From: JAQWQB01 sp047636995
GTDB lineage: Bacteria > Bacteroidota > Bacteroidia > Flavobacteriales_D > Sanyastnellaceae
Assembly (NCBI GenBank): GCA_047636995.1
Contig: JBLIGQ010000008.1
Location: forward strand, 1 to 64,000
DNA length: 64,000 nucleotides
Direction of reading: 5' to 3'
Within the stretch, counting starts at the first letter, position 1, and the number at the start of each line of letters is the position of its first letter. This document shows, piece after piece, positions 7,687-16,423 of this stretch. The translations under genes and the position numbers were made by a program. The notes beneath the pieces are model-generated. The model was not told the origin of the DNA, did no database searches, and worked only from the letters and a program-made list of their open reading frames with translations.

Positions 7687-8388
7687 ATGCCTTATTCAGA
7701 TGTGAGGGCGTTGCCGATTTCTTTATGGAAGGAATGCGACAGGCCAAGAGAGAAATTATTACACCAAGGAGCTTCTTCGCTTAATGAAGCAGAGCTTCTG
7801 GCCATATTAATTGGCAGCGGAATGCGTGGTAAAAGTGCAGTGCAACTTGCGCAATCTGTGTTAGATCTAGCACGGAATGACCTAAACGAACTAGCCAAAC
7901 TCAAGCCACATTTTATTACCCAAGTAAAGGGAATTGGCGAAGCAAAGGCCATCCAGATTGCTGCTGCAGTGGAGCTTGGAAGAAGGCGGGATTCCGTTGA
8001 TATAACGAAGAAACCTGCCATACGGTCTTCAAAAGATGCGTTTGCCATACTTCATGCTGACTTGAGAGATTTATCACATGAAGAGTTCTGGGTATTGACT
8101 CTAAATAGAGCAAACCGTGTAATGAACAAAGTAATGGTTTCAAAAGGAGGCTTGGCGGGCACGGTGGCTGATGCAAAGATTATTTTTCAGGAAGCGCTGT
8201 TAGGCAGGGCTGCGGCCATTATTATTGCACATAACCATCCAAGTGGGAATCTAAATCCGAGCCAAGCTGACAGAGAAATCACCAAAAAATTGAAGAACGC
8301 TGGTGATTTTTTAGATTTGCCCGTACTTGATCACCTCATTATCAGCGAAGGGGGGTACTTTAGCTTTGCCGATGAAGGATTAATCTGA
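7687..8388 (+). CDS. radC: RadC-family JAMM-domain protein
   Basis: I start at ATG 7687 (233 residues, MPYSDVRALPISLW); the upstream TTG 7630 lies before the rpsT terminator. An N-terminal helical UPF0758 part (GASSLNEAELLAILIGSG) with a helix-hairpin-helix-like VKGIGEAKAIQI is followed by a JAB/MPN+ metalloprotease-fold domain. Its zinc signature is complete: AHNHPSGN...SQAD (H-x-H-P-x7-S-x2-D). The protein was historically linked to DNA repair, but that role is disputed and its substrate is unknown. One base separates its stop from wecB, so the two are probably co-transcribed. Confidence 0.9.
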   Translation: MPYSDVRALPISLWKECDRPREKLLHQGASSLNEAELLAILIGSGMRGKSAVQLAQSVLDLARNDLNELAKLKPHFITQVKGIGEAKAIQIAAAVELGRRRDSVDITKKPAIRSSKDAFAILHADLRDLSHEEFWVLTLNRANRVMNKVMVSKGGLAGTVADAKIIFQEALLGRAAAIIIAHNHPSGNLNPSQADREITKKLKNAGDFLDLPVLDHLIISEGGYFSFADEGLI

Positions 8389-8389
8389 T

Positions 8390-9529
8390 ATGAAAAACAT
8401 ACTTACAGTAATTGGAGCGCGCCCGCAGATTATTAAAGCGGCGGCAGTCTCGAGAGCCATTCGAACGAAGTTTGCAGAAAGTTTGAACGAAGTCATCCTG
8501 CACACAGGGCAGCATTATGATGATAAAATGTCAGACATTTTTTTCACTGAACTTGCTATTCCGAGGCCAAATCATCAATTAGATGTGGGGTCTGGGAGTC
8601 ATGGCGAACAAACGGCCAAGATGCTTTCAGGCATTGAAAAGGTGCTTAAAACTGACAAAATTGATGCTTTGTTGGTCTATGGCGACACCAATTCAACCCT
8701 AGCAGGTGCGCTTGCGGCAGCGAAGATGCACATTCCTGTGATTCATGTTGAAGCGGGGCTGCGGTCATTCAACAAAGGAATGCCTGAAGAAATCAATCGC
8801 ATTACTTGCGACCACTGTTCCACCTTGCTTTTTAGTCCAACTAAAACAGGAATTGATAACCTGAAAAATGAAGGATTTGAAATGGGCCCTCATGATCATT
8901 ATACCATTGATCGGCCAGGTGTATTCCATTGCGGTGATGTGATGTATGACAATTCGATTTTCTTTTCAGACCTTGCTTCATCAAGCATTGATCGCTCTAA
9001 ATTTGAGATCGCAGATGGCGAATTCGCTTTGGTGACAATCCATCGTCCCTATAATACAGATGATATAGAACGATTAAATGCGTTATTGGAAGACCTCGCT
9101 TGGATGAGCGAATCACATAACATCCAATTGGTAATGCCTTTGCACCCTCGAACAAAGCACATGTTGGAAGAGAAAAGCAGTGAAAAATTTAAGCAATTTT
9201 CCGCCAATCCGAACATCCACGTTATTGAGCCCGTTTCTTTTTTAGAAATGATTTTCCTTGAGAAGAATTGCCGGTTGGTTGTAACAGATTCAGGTGGCGT
9301 TCAGAAAGAGGCGTATTTCTTTCAAAAACCAAGTGTGGTGATTCGAACAGAAACTGAGTGGACAGAATTAATAGCCCATGGAAGTGCGCGCTTGTCTTTT
9401 GAGACAGGAGCTGCCATGCGCGAGAAATTTAGTGCGGCATTGTCTGAAGAACAGCGTGAATTTCCACTTCTTTTTGGCGATGGAAGAGCATCAGAGTTCA
9501 TTTGTGAAATGATACAGGAAAACGTTTAA
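8390..9529 (+). CDS. wecB: UDP-N-acetylglucosamine 2-epimerase (non-hydrolysing)
   Basis: The 379-residue GT-B-fold enzyme interconverts UDP-GlcNAc and UDP-ManNAc in the cytoplasm, feeding surface polysaccharide synthesis. Family marks visible are GARPQIIKAA at the N-terminus, YGDTNSTLAGALAAAK, HVEAGLRSFNKGMPEE, LVTIHRPYNTD and the C-terminal VVTDSGGVQKEAYF. The length is normal. It follows radC by one base and its stop directly abuts the ATG of a polysaccharide deacetylase-family gene, consistent with a small glycan-related operon. Confidence 0.92.
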   Translation: MKNILTVIGARPQIIKAAAVSRAIRTKFAESLNEVILHTGQHYDDKMSDIFFTELAIPRPNHQLDVGSGSHGEQTAKMLSGIEKVLKTDKIDALLVYGDTNSTLAGALAAAKMHIPVIHVEAGLRSFNKGMPEEINRITCDHCSTLLFSPTKTGIDNLKNEGFEMGPHDHYTIDRPGVFHCGDVMYDNSIFFSDLASSSIDRSKFEIADGEFALVTIHRPYNTDDIERLNALLEDLAWMSESHNIQLVMPLHPRTKHMLEEKSSEKFKQFSANPNIHVIEPVSFLEMIFLEKNCRLVVTDSGGVQKEAYFFQKPSVVIRTETEWTELIAHGSARLSFETGAAMREKFSAALSEEQREFPLLFGDGRASEFICEMIQENV

Positions 9530-10825
9530 ATGGTATTGATCTTTTCAGCATATCCGGGCAATAGATTGCGCTATACACTTCGTTTTTTATTCGAAGCAGT
9601 GGTTGGTGTGAAATGGGAATTAACCAAAGACAAGGAGGTATTTGAAGCCTATAAAGGTCCTAAAATCAATTATTCGGCCATTCAAGAATTGTCAGGGCTG
9701 CGCATTCATCCGTCGGGGCTTCTTCGTCAAAAAGGCATCAAAGAAGTGGGCGTAACAGCTGCTACTTGGGACGAATTGCCGGCTATTATGCCTACAAAGG
9801 GAGACCTTTCTTTTGATCTTTTTGGAGCTTCTTTTTACTTGCTTTCAAGATATGAAGAGTATCAGCCGCATCGTTCAGATCATTATGGCCGCTTTTTGGC
9901 AGAAGAGTCGGTGGCCTTTCAGCATGGCTTTTTGGGTCGTCCAATGATTGATGAATGGATGATGAAATTGAAGAAGGAGTGGTTGAGTCAATTTGAGATC
10001 GAAATTCGGGAACGAAAATATACCTTCACCGCTACAATTGATGTAGACAGCGCTTATGCCTACAAGCACAAGGGCTTAATGCGCACGTTAGGCGGAATGG
10101 CGAAAGATATTGTTGGAGGTGAATTTAGGAATTTGAAAGAACGATTGCTCTGTGTTTTTACAAATAAGCATGATCCCTTTGACACGTATGATGAACTTCA
10201 TGCCCATCATCAGAAATTTGGAACCAAAGCTATTTTCTTTTTTTTACTGGCTGATTACGGACTGAATGACAAAGGGGTTTCATACAAAAGCAAGCCACTT
10301 CAGCAGTTAATTCGAAGATTAGGGGATTACTATCGAATAGGGATTCACCCTGGTTTTCAAAGTAATTCAGACCCGAATAGGTTAAAAGAGGAAACGGAAA
10401 GATTGGCGGGTATTATGCGGAAAGAGGTCTTGTTGAGTAGACAACATTTTCTGATCCTGAACTTTCCTGAAACCTACAGAAGGCTGATTGACGAAGGAGT
10501 TCGAGAAGACCATACAATGGGGTATGCATCACAGACTGGATTCAGAGCAAGTACTTGCACGCCTTTTAATTTCTTTGATATTGAAAGAGATTTAGAAACG
10601 AAATTATTGATTCATCCTTTCGCTGCTATGGACGCCACATTGAGCAGATACCTTGCTTTAACTCCAGAGAAAGGCCAAGAGCAGATTGGTCTGTTAGCAG
10701 ATCAGGTTCGAAATGTTAATGGACAAATGGTCATTCTTTGGCACAATGAATCATTAAGTGAGAAATGGGAATGGATAGGCTGGCGGAAAGTTTACCTGAG
10801 GGCCATAGAGCAGTGCGCTGAATAG
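9530..10825 (+). CDS. Polysaccharide deacetylase-family protein (DUF7033-type N-terminus)
   Basis: The 431-residue protein has an N-terminal domain (about 1-125, MVLIFSAYPGNRLRYTLRFL and DLFGASFYLLSRYEEY) as found in Bacteroidota proteins annotated DUF7033, then a NodB-like deacetylase region. Candidate catalytic or metal residues are the Asp pair in FTATIDVDSAYAY, the His in RIGIHPGFQSN and a late IHPFAAMDATL. There is no signal peptide, so it should act in the cytoplasm or at the inner face of the membrane. Start and stop abut wecB exactly, which points to acetylated amino sugars as substrate, but this is inferred. Confidence 0.8.
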   Translation: MVLIFSAYPGNRLRYTLRFLFEAVVGVKWELTKDKEVFEAYKGPKINYSAIQELSGLRIHPSGLLRQKGIKEVGVTAATWDELPAIMPTKGDLSFDLFGASFYLLSRYEEYQPHRSDHYGRFLAEESVAFQHGFLGRPMIDEWMMKLKKEWLSQFEIEIRERKYTFTATIDVDSAYAYKHKGLMRTLGGMAKDIVGGEFRNLKERLLCVFTNKHDPFDTYDELHAHHQKFGTKAIFFFLLADYGLNDKGVSYKSKPLQQLIRRLGDYYRIGIHPGFQSNSDPNRLKEETERLAGIMRKEVLLSRQHFLILNFPETYRRLIDEGVREDHTMGYASQTGFRASTCTPFNFFDIERDLETKLLIHPFAAMDATLSRYLALTPEKGQEQIGLLADQVRNVNGQMVILWHNESLSEKWEWIGWRKVYLRAIEQCAE

Positions 10826-10924
10826 ACTAAAGGAGAGTTGATTATCAAAACATCTGATGCGAGGGTTTTTTACCTCTGTTCTTGTCTTCATTCTATGTAA
10901 CTTTCGTTTGTAAATATTGGTGCA

Positions 10925-11575
10925 ATGGTAAAAGAAATTGGGAAAGAAAATTCAGTCTTAAATCGGTTTATTTCTGAAATCAGAAGTGAGCAAATCCAAA
11001 AAGATCGAATGCGTTTTAGAAAAAATTTGGAACGCATTGGAGAAATAATGGCGTACGAGATAAGCAAGGAATTGGCTTATGAAACCAAAGAAATTGTAAC
11101 CCCATTGGGTGAGCTAGATATGAGTCTGATGTCTGAAGAGCCTCTTATAGCCACTATTTTGCGTGCTGGGCTTCCGTTTCATCAAGGATTTCTCAACTAC
11201 TTTGATGAAGCTGATAACGGCTTCGTTTCTGCCTACAGAAGGTATCATAAAGGAGGCGAATTCGAAATAGAAGTAGAGTATGTCTCTTGTCCTTCAATCG
11301 AAGGACGAACGATCATTATTGCGGATCCGATGATTGCTACTGGAGCAAGTATAGAATGCGTTTACAAGGCATTACGTTCTAGAGGAAATCCGAAACATGT
11401 GCACATCGCATCTGTAATAGCAAGTGTGCAAGGGATTGATCATTTGCGATCTCATTTACCAAATAATGTGACGTTTTGGTCAGGGGCAGTGGACAAAGAG
11501 TTGACTGCGCAAGCATTCATTGTTCCTGGTTTAGGTGATGCTGGAGATCTGGCATTTGGGAGAAAGGACGCCTAA
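10925..11575 (+). CDS. upp: Uracil phosphoribosyltransferase
   Basis: The 216-residue enzyme makes UMP from uracil and PRPP. The PRPP-binding loop IIADPMIATGASIE is intact (about residues 136-149). LRAGLPFHQGFLNYF and the C-terminal VPGLGDAGDLAFG also fit the family. A gap of about 100 bp upstream holds weak promoter-like elements (TAACTTTC near 10900). It is followed without a gap by a small membrane protein gene and then by a HAD nucleotidase, making a pyrimidine-salvage-like operon. Confidence 0.93.
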   Translation: MVKEIGKENSVLNRFISEIRSEQIQKDRMRFRKNLERIGEIMAYEISKELAYETKEIVTPLGELDMSLMSEEPLIATILRAGLPFHQGFLNYFDEADNGFVSAYRRYHKGGEFEIEVEYVSCPSIEGRTIIIADPMIATGASIECVYKALRSRGNPKHVHIASVIASVQGIDHLRSHLPNNVTFWSGAVDKELTAQAFIVPGLGDAGDLAFGRKDA

Positions 11576-12019
11576 ATGGAATTCCTTTTTGAGCTTTTAG
11601 GATGGTGGTTACTTGCCATTGTTAAGTTTCTAGCCCTACCTTGGTTCATGATTTTGGGCGCCGGAAAAGGGTTCATTGAAACCGTGCTAATAGCTACTTC
11701 AGGCGCTGCAATTGGAGTTTACTTGGTCTCCTTCTTTGGTGATAAGCTGTTTCATTACCTCTCAAACCGAGCCTTAAGAAGAGGAGCAAGGGTCTTTACC
11801 AAAAGCCGACGAAAATTGGTTCGAATCAAAACGAAGTATGGTTTAATGGGACTTATGATGCTAGGTGGATTGATCTCTGTTCCCATTACAGCTCTCCTTG
11901 CCACGAAGTACTTCCATCACGAAAGGCATTATAGGTTAAAAGTGGTTTTTGGTTTTTTTATCTGGGCATTGCTCCTTTCCTCCTTAGCAGAATTCATTAA
12001 ATTAATAACGAATGGATAA
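11576..12019 (+). CDS. Small multi-pass membrane protein, unknown function
   Basis: The 147-residue protein has three or four predicted membrane helices (WWLLAIVKFLALPWFMILGA, TVLIATSGAAIGVYLVSFF, GLMGLMMLGGLISVPITALL, VVFGFFIWALLLSSLAEFI) and a very basic loop near residues 75-95 (RRGARVFTKSRRKLVRIK). I do not recognise a characterised family. The ATG is immediately after the upp stop and the end overlaps yjjG by 8 bp, so it is translated from the same message. A role in nucleobase uptake would suit the neighbours but has no sequence support. Confidence 0.65.
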   Translation: MEFLFELLGWWLLAIVKFLALPWFMILGAGKGFIETVLIATSGAAIGVYLVSFFGDKLFHYLSNRALRRGARVFTKSRRKLVRIKTKYGLMGLMMLGGLISVPITALLATKYFHHERHYRLKVVFGFFIWALLLSSLAEFIKLITNG

Positions 12020-12710
12020 GCGTGTTCATCTTTTTTTTGATCTGGATCACACCTTGTGGGATTTTGAAGTGAACTCTAGACTTGCTCTTCGTGAGCTGTT
12101 TGAGGTATTTAAAATGGAAAGTCTTGGTGTTCCTTCTTTTGAGGCATTTCTAAAAGTATACGAGTTCGAAAACGAAAAGGCCTGGGCACTCTACCGTGAG
12201 GGAAAAATGAAAAAAGAGGTCTTACGAACCATTCGCTTTAAGAAAGCACTCGAAGTATTCAATGCGTCAGATTCAGCACTTGAAGGCAAACTAGCCAGTG
12301 CTTATCTTACTATTTCGCCCTATAAGACGGCTCTGATTCCGGGAACAATTGACTTGCTTGAATACCTCAAAGCCAAGGAGTATCCAATGCATATTTTGAC
12401 CAATGGCTTTGAAGAAGTACAAGGCATTAAAATGGAGCATTCTGGTCTGAGTCCATACTTCGACCATGTGATCACAAGTGAGTTTATTGGCGTCCAGAAA
12501 CCTGATCCAAAAGCTTTTTTAGGAAGTGCTAAACACGTGGGGGCACATCTTGAAACGTCTTATATGATTGGTGATAATCTCATTGCTGATGTGCTGGGAG
12601 CCAAGAAAGTAGGTATGAATGAAGTGTATTTCAACCCCATGGCAGATGAGCATGATCACGAGTTAAAGTACGAAATCACATCACTACTTGAGCTGAAGTC
12701 TATTCTGTGA
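12012..12710 (+). CDS. yjjG: HAD-family noncanonical pyrimidine nucleotidase
   Basis: The 232-residue HAD hydrolase shows motif I FFDLDHTLWDF (nucleophile DLD), motif II HILTNGF, and motif III/IV KPDPKAF...MIGDNLIADVLGAK, matching the YjjG subfamily. YjjG dephosphorylates dUMP, dTMP, UMP and modified pyrimidine nucleotides such as 5-fluoro derivatives, acting as a house-cleaning enzyme. Location in one operon with upp supports a pyrimidine role. It overlaps the preceding gene by 8 bp. Confidence 0.85.
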   Translation: MDKRVHLFFDLDHTLWDFEVNSRLALRELFEVFKMESLGVPSFEAFLKVYEFENEKAWALYREGKMKKEVLRTIRFKKALEVFNASDSALEGKLASAYLTISPYKTALIPGTIDLLEYLKAKEYPMHILTNGFEEVQGIKMEHSGLSPYFDHVITSEFIGVQKPDPKAFLGSAKHVGAHLETSYMIGDNLIADVLGAKKVGMNEVYFNPMADEHDHELKYEITSLLELKSIL

Positions 12711-12725
12711 CCTCATCTTAATTCG

Positions 12726-12733
12726 TACCTTTG
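12726..12733 (+). promoter_or_regulatory. -7 promoter box before the DUF3467 gene
   Basis: TACCTTTG fits TAnnTTTG and lies 15 bases before the ATG at 12749. No clear -33 element is seen. It overlaps the TTG that would extend the open frame, arguing for the ATG start. Confidence 0.55.
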
Positions 12734-12748
12734 CGCAAAATCAATGTT

Positions 12749-13066
12749 ATGGAAGAGAACACGAATAAAGGCAAGCTCAATATTGAGTTGACAGAAGAAT
12801 CAGCGCAGGGGACTTACTCAAATCTTGCAATTATTACACATTCACCAGCGGAGTTTGTAATTGACTTTATTCGCGTGATGCCAGGTGTGCCAAAAGCAAA
12901 AGTGAAATCTAGAATCATAGTGACCCCTCAGCATGCAAAGCGATTAATGAAAGCAATGCAGGAGAACATTCGTAAATATGAGGCACAGCACGGACCTATT
13001 TCTGATGTAAAAGGACCAGAACATACCGTTCCAATGAACTTTGGCGGACCTCAAGGCCAAGCCTAA
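12749..13066 (+). CDS. DUF3467 domain protein
   Basis: The protein has 105 residues from ATG 12749 (MEENTNKGKLNIELTEE). It fits the small DUF3467 family: an N-terminal acidic strand region, YSNLAIITHSPAEFVIDFI, then the basic SRIIVTPQHAKRLMKAMQEN and a polar tail with PMNFGG. The family is widespread in bacteria without an assigned function. It is likely cytoplasmic and single-domain. It is convergent with the dihydroorotase-like gene, with 12 bp between the stops. Confidence 0.8.
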   Translation: MEENTNKGKLNIELTEESAQGTYSNLAIITHSPAEFVIDFIRVMPGVPKAKVKSRIIVTPQHAKRLMKAMQENIRKYEAQHGPISDVKGPEHTVPMNFGGPQGQA

Positions 13067-13078
13067 TACTTTTCTTGA

Positions 13079-14329
13079 TTAGCGTAATACTGCGCGGTCA
13101 CCTAGGATGATGCCGTGAACAATGCCCGTCAGCTTGAGCTTTTCGTAAGGGTTATTCCATGCGAGGCTCATGAGTGACGCCTTGTCTACCGTATATTCTG
13201 AATGTGGGTCAAACAATGTCAGGTCAGCCTCTGCGCCTTCTTCAATGTGCTGTTCACGCAGGTTGAATACTTCCCTTGGCCCTGTTGTGAGCTTTGAGAT
13301 TAACAAGTCAAGTTCTAGATGATTAAGTGCAGCAGAAAAGGTTTGTTCGATTGCTCCAATTCCAAAATTGGCTAATTCAAACTCGAGTTTTTTATGCTCT
13401 ACATCTTCGGGTTTGTGATCTGAGCATACCACATCGATAGTGCCGTCTTGAAGTCCTTTGATCAGCGCTTTTCTATCTTCTTCAGCGCGAATTGGAGGGT
13501 GTACCTTCAGGTTTGCATCAAAGTTAGATAGGCTTTCGTCATTGAAGAATAAGTGATGTGCTGAAACTCCGCACGTAATATTTAACCCTTCTTTTTTGGC
13601 CTCCTTAATGATTCGAACTGATTCAGCACAAGAAATCAACATCACATGAAGTCTGCCTCCCGTGTAACGTAATAGAGCGATGTCGCGGTTCAGTCGAATG
13701 GTTTCAACCATTTCTGGAATCCCTTTCAAACCATTCATGGTGCTGGTTACACCTTCATGCATCACTCCGTTGTTAGAGATGCTCTCTTCTTGGGGCAAGC
13801 TGCACACAACCCCTCCGAAGGTTCTACTGTACTCTAAAGCGCGGCGCATGAGTTCTCCTTTCGCAACAGGACCATCTTCTGTAAAGGCAATGGCGCCTGA
13901 TTTATGCATATCGAAGAGCTCAGCCAATTGTTTGCCTTCGCTTCCCTTTGAAATGTTTCCAGTAGGAAGTGCTCGAACCACGTGATCATCTGATCTGCGC
14001 AGCAAGTATTCTACTTGTCCTTTGTTGTCAATAACCGGATTTGTACCTGGCATCAAAACGACGTGCGTAAAACCGCCACTTGCCGCAGCATCAAGTCCGT
14101 TGATGAGGCCCTCTTTGTCCTCATCACCAGGGTCTCTGAAATTCGCTTTCGCATCAATCCAACCGGGAGATAAATGCAGGTTTTTCAGAACAATTGATTC
14201 CGCATTTTCATCTTGAATAGAAGTCTTGATTGATGTTATAACACCATCTTCAATGAGAAGATCTCTTTTTCTTCCATGATGTTTACCTCCTGGGTCAACA
14301 ATTTGAGCAGATTTGATCAACCAACGCAT
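13079..14329 (-). CDS. pyrC: Dihydroorotase-like amidohydrolase lacking the HxH metal site
   Basis: The protein has 416 residues from ATG 14329 (MRWLIKSAQIVDPGG); the further TTG at 14341 is unlikely. The overall sequence is that of the dihydroorotase/amidohydrolase family: GFTHVVLMPGTNPVIDN, ISAHH-type strand GVSAHHLFFND and CSDHKPEDVEHK. However, the first metal motif, normally D-x-H-x-H-x-R, reads DAKANFRDPG, with Lys61 and Asn63 in place of the two histidines. Flavobacterial proteins annotated PyrC commonly show the same loss, so the enzyme may use another metal arrangement or be a non-catalytic partner. A TGATG junction couples it to the BatA gene upstream. Confidence 0.8.
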   Translation of the reverse strand: MRWLIKSAQIVDPGGKHHGRKRDLLIEDGVITSIKTSIQDENAESIVLKNLHLSPGWIDAKANFRDPGDEDKEGLINGLDAAASGGFTHVVLMPGTNPVIDNKGQVEYLLRRSDDHVVRALPTGNISKGSEGKQLAELFDMHKSGAIAFTEDGPVAKGELMRRALEYSRTFGGVVCSLPQEESISNNGVMHEGVTSTMNGLKGIPEMVETIRLNRDIALLRYTGGRLHVMLISCAESVRIIKEAKKEGLNITCGVSAHHLFFNDESLSNFDANLKVHPPIRAEEDRKALIKGLQDGTIDVVCSDHKPEDVEHKKLEFELANFGIGAIEQTFSAALNHLELDLLISKLTTGPREVFNLREQHIEEGAEADLTLFDPHSEYTVDKASLMSLAWNNPYEKLKLTGIVHGIILGDRAVLR

Positions 14330-16371
14330 CAGGGTTTCCAAAATTTAATGAGTAACAATTCAAGCACTAACATGGCAAGGGCGAGCCAAATGAAATCTGT
14401 CCACAAGGTTCTTCCTTGGTCCAGTTGATCAACAACATTTGAGACTGTTTGAAGATCTGTTTCGAGCACTGTACTTTGATTCCAACCGGCAAGTGCTAAT
14501 TGTTCTTCCCATGTTGTTTTGCTCCAAGCAGTTAATTGGGATTCTTCACGCGGATAATTTAATCCAACTGAAAGTACAGCAGTGTCACCGAGAGCTAAAG
14601 TGAAGTTGCCTGCAGAGATGCCTTCGGAAGCAACAAAGATTTCAACCTTGTTTCGCACGTTGCGGTAGCGTGGAATGAACTCATTGCCTTCTTTTTGAAT
14701 AAGTTTGAAAGTGGCATCTCCTTCTACAGGAATGCGATTGAGTTCAATCACGTTTTCACCGCCAATGGTATAGTCCATTCGGTCTGCTGTGTGACTGAAC
14801 TCTGCTACACGAAGCACAGTTGGAACAAAGATGGCATGTTGTGAGAAGTTACTTTGCGCAGAGGCAAGGGAAACAGCACTCACATATAACTGTCCGCTCC
14901 CTGAAGGAACTCCAAAGAAGAAAGGATTGCCGTCTTGAAGCGCAAGCAATACATTTTCGTTCGAACGTGTATTCTGTGAAAAGCTTAAGAATTGGCTTAC
15001 GACGGGTAAGTCTATGTTATCAGGAATGCGGTCGAAAACACCTTCATAAATGTAGTTTTCTAAATCAATGAAAGAGACTTTGGTGCTGGCAGCGCGCTTT
15101 CCTGTGATTAGAGGCGCATCAAGTGAAAGCAGAAGCTCATTGTAGCTTTCTACATCTGTTGACTCATTTGGGAAAAGCATTACCGTTCCACCATCTGTTG
15201 TGAATTGGTTGATTTCTCGAATCAATCCGCTAGAGAAATTTTGCAGTTGGTCAAGAATGACTAAATCAAAGGCATTGATGCCACTGTAGTCAATGTTCTG
15301 AGCGCTCGTCTCGGTCAAGGAATAATAAGGGTCATTTCCAAAGATAGACTTGAAAGCAGAGTTGCCAGCGCTTCCTTTTACTTGCAAAACCGAAATTTGA
15401 CTAGCAACATTAAATCCAAAGAAATAATCATCATCGTACACTACAGGATGGTCTTCTATTTTAACAACGCATTGCTTCAATCCAGGAGCAGAAGAAGTGA
15501 AGAACAGTGCGGTGTCTGTTGAAAGTCCCGGGACTAAGTTGAAGCTACCAATGGCCTTTTGCTGACCATTGATTATTAACGTCATAGGAACATTTTCAAG
15601 CGCTTCGCTTGCGTTATGCTTAATGCGCACATTCAATCTTTCTGGCTGATTAAGAAGCCTTACCGGAGTTTCAAACCAAATACTGTCTATGAAAATATTG
15701 GCTGACCTTGAGGCCAAATCAGGCAAGAAACGCACGCTGATTGAACTGTCAGGAACAAAGCCATTAAGTCTATGTGTGCTGCTTTGAAGATCTGAGAACA
15801 CATAGGCACTCAAGGTTCCTTCTGTGCTTGATAAAAGTAAATCTTGTTGACGTTCTACTACCTCACAAATGTTTTTCGTGAAGGGCGAAACATCAATTTC
15901 TTGAATCATTTCAAGCACATCATCTTGACTATGAAAACGTTGATGCCTGCCTTCGAAATCATTTGTGAGTAACTGAAATTTGTCTGTTGCTTGATAAGCT
16001 GAAACAACTTCTGTTGCCTTCTCTTTGGCTAAATCTAATAGCCTACCTTCACCACTGACCGCGTCCATGGAGAATGAATTGTCAATGTAAAAGGACACAT
16101 TGCGCGAAGTTCCAGCTACTGATTGTTGGTTAAGCGGGATGTAAGGTTGAGCAAAGGCCAATACAATGAATAAAATCGCCAGCAACCTTGATGCGAGTAT
16201 CAGCAGGTGTTTGAGCTTAGATTTTGATTTCGTTTCTTGTTTAACCTCTCGCAGAAAAGCGACATTAGAGAATGAAACCCTTTTGAATTTTCGGAAATTG
16301 AAAAGGTGGACAAGGATTGGGATAGCCAATGCCAGTAGTGCCCAAAGTATTTCTGGATGTGCGAATTTCAT
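14329..16371 (-). CDS. BatA-domain membrane protein with vWA-like region
   Basis: The 680-residue protein begins with the BatA N-terminal domain (two helices in residues 7-27 and 55-76, with basic NFRKFKRVSFSN between). A von Willebrand A-like segment follows, keeping the MIDAS start DNSFS at residues 97-101. The large middle part has beta-rich extracytoplasmic stretches, and a final helix sits near residues 656-675 (LWTDFIWLALAMLVLELLLI) with a short KFWKP tail. The topology places the bulk in the periplasm. Bat proteins are linked to aerotolerance and stress in Bacteroides, but this stand-alone long form has no defined job. Its TGA overlaps the ATG of the dihydroorotase-like gene by one base. 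A -7 box lies only 7 bases before its ATG. Confidence 0.85.
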   Translation of the reverse strand: MKFAHPEILWALLALAIPILVHLFNFRKFKRVSFSNVAFLREVKQETKSKSKLKHLLILASRLLAILFIVLAFAQPYIPLNQQSVAGTSRNVSFYIDNSFSMDAVSGEGRLLDLAKEKATEVVSAYQATDKFQLLTNDFEGRHQRFHSQDDVLEMIQEIDVSPFTKNICEVVERQQDLLLSSTEGTLSAYVFSDLQSSTHRLNGFVPDSSISVRFLPDLASRSANIFIDSIWFETPVRLLNQPERLNVRIKHNASEALENVPMTLIINGQQKAIGSFNLVPGLSTDTALFFTSSAPGLKQCVVKIEDHPVVYDDDYFFGFNVASQISVLQVKGSAGNSAFKSIFGNDPYYSLTETSAQNIDYSGINAFDLVILDQLQNFSSGLIREINQFTTDGGTVMLFPNESTDVESYNELLLSLDAPLITGKRAASTKVSFIDLENYIYEGVFDRIPDNIDLPVVSQFLSFSQNTRSNENVLLALQDGNPFFFGVPSGSGQLYVSAVSLASAQSNFSQHAIFVPTVLRVAEFSHTADRMDYTIGGENVIELNRIPVEGDATFKLIQKEGNEFIPRYRNVRNKVEIFVASEGISAGNFTLALGDTAVLSVGLNYPREESQLTAWSKTTWEEQLALAGWNQSTVLETDLQTVSNVVDQLDQGRTLWTDFIWLALAMLVLELLLIKFWKP

Positions 16372-16378
16372 TGAGTGC

Positions 16379-16386
16379 CAAAGTTA
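16379..16386 (-). promoter_or_regulatory. -7 box of the BatA/pyrC operon, very short leader
   Basis: Read on the minus strand this is TAACTTTG, a perfect TAnnTTTG, ending 7 bases before the ATG at 16371. Transcription would begin almost at the start codon, implying a leaderless or nearly leaderless message. Confidence 0.6.
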
Positions 16387-16423
16387 GCGCATTTTTACGT
16401 CTAGCAAAGAGAAACAGAAGTAA

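Noticed and set aside
7692..8048. 118-residue minus-strand frame inside radC
   Set aside because: Complement of a well-supported gene, with Ser/Leu-rich shadow composition.
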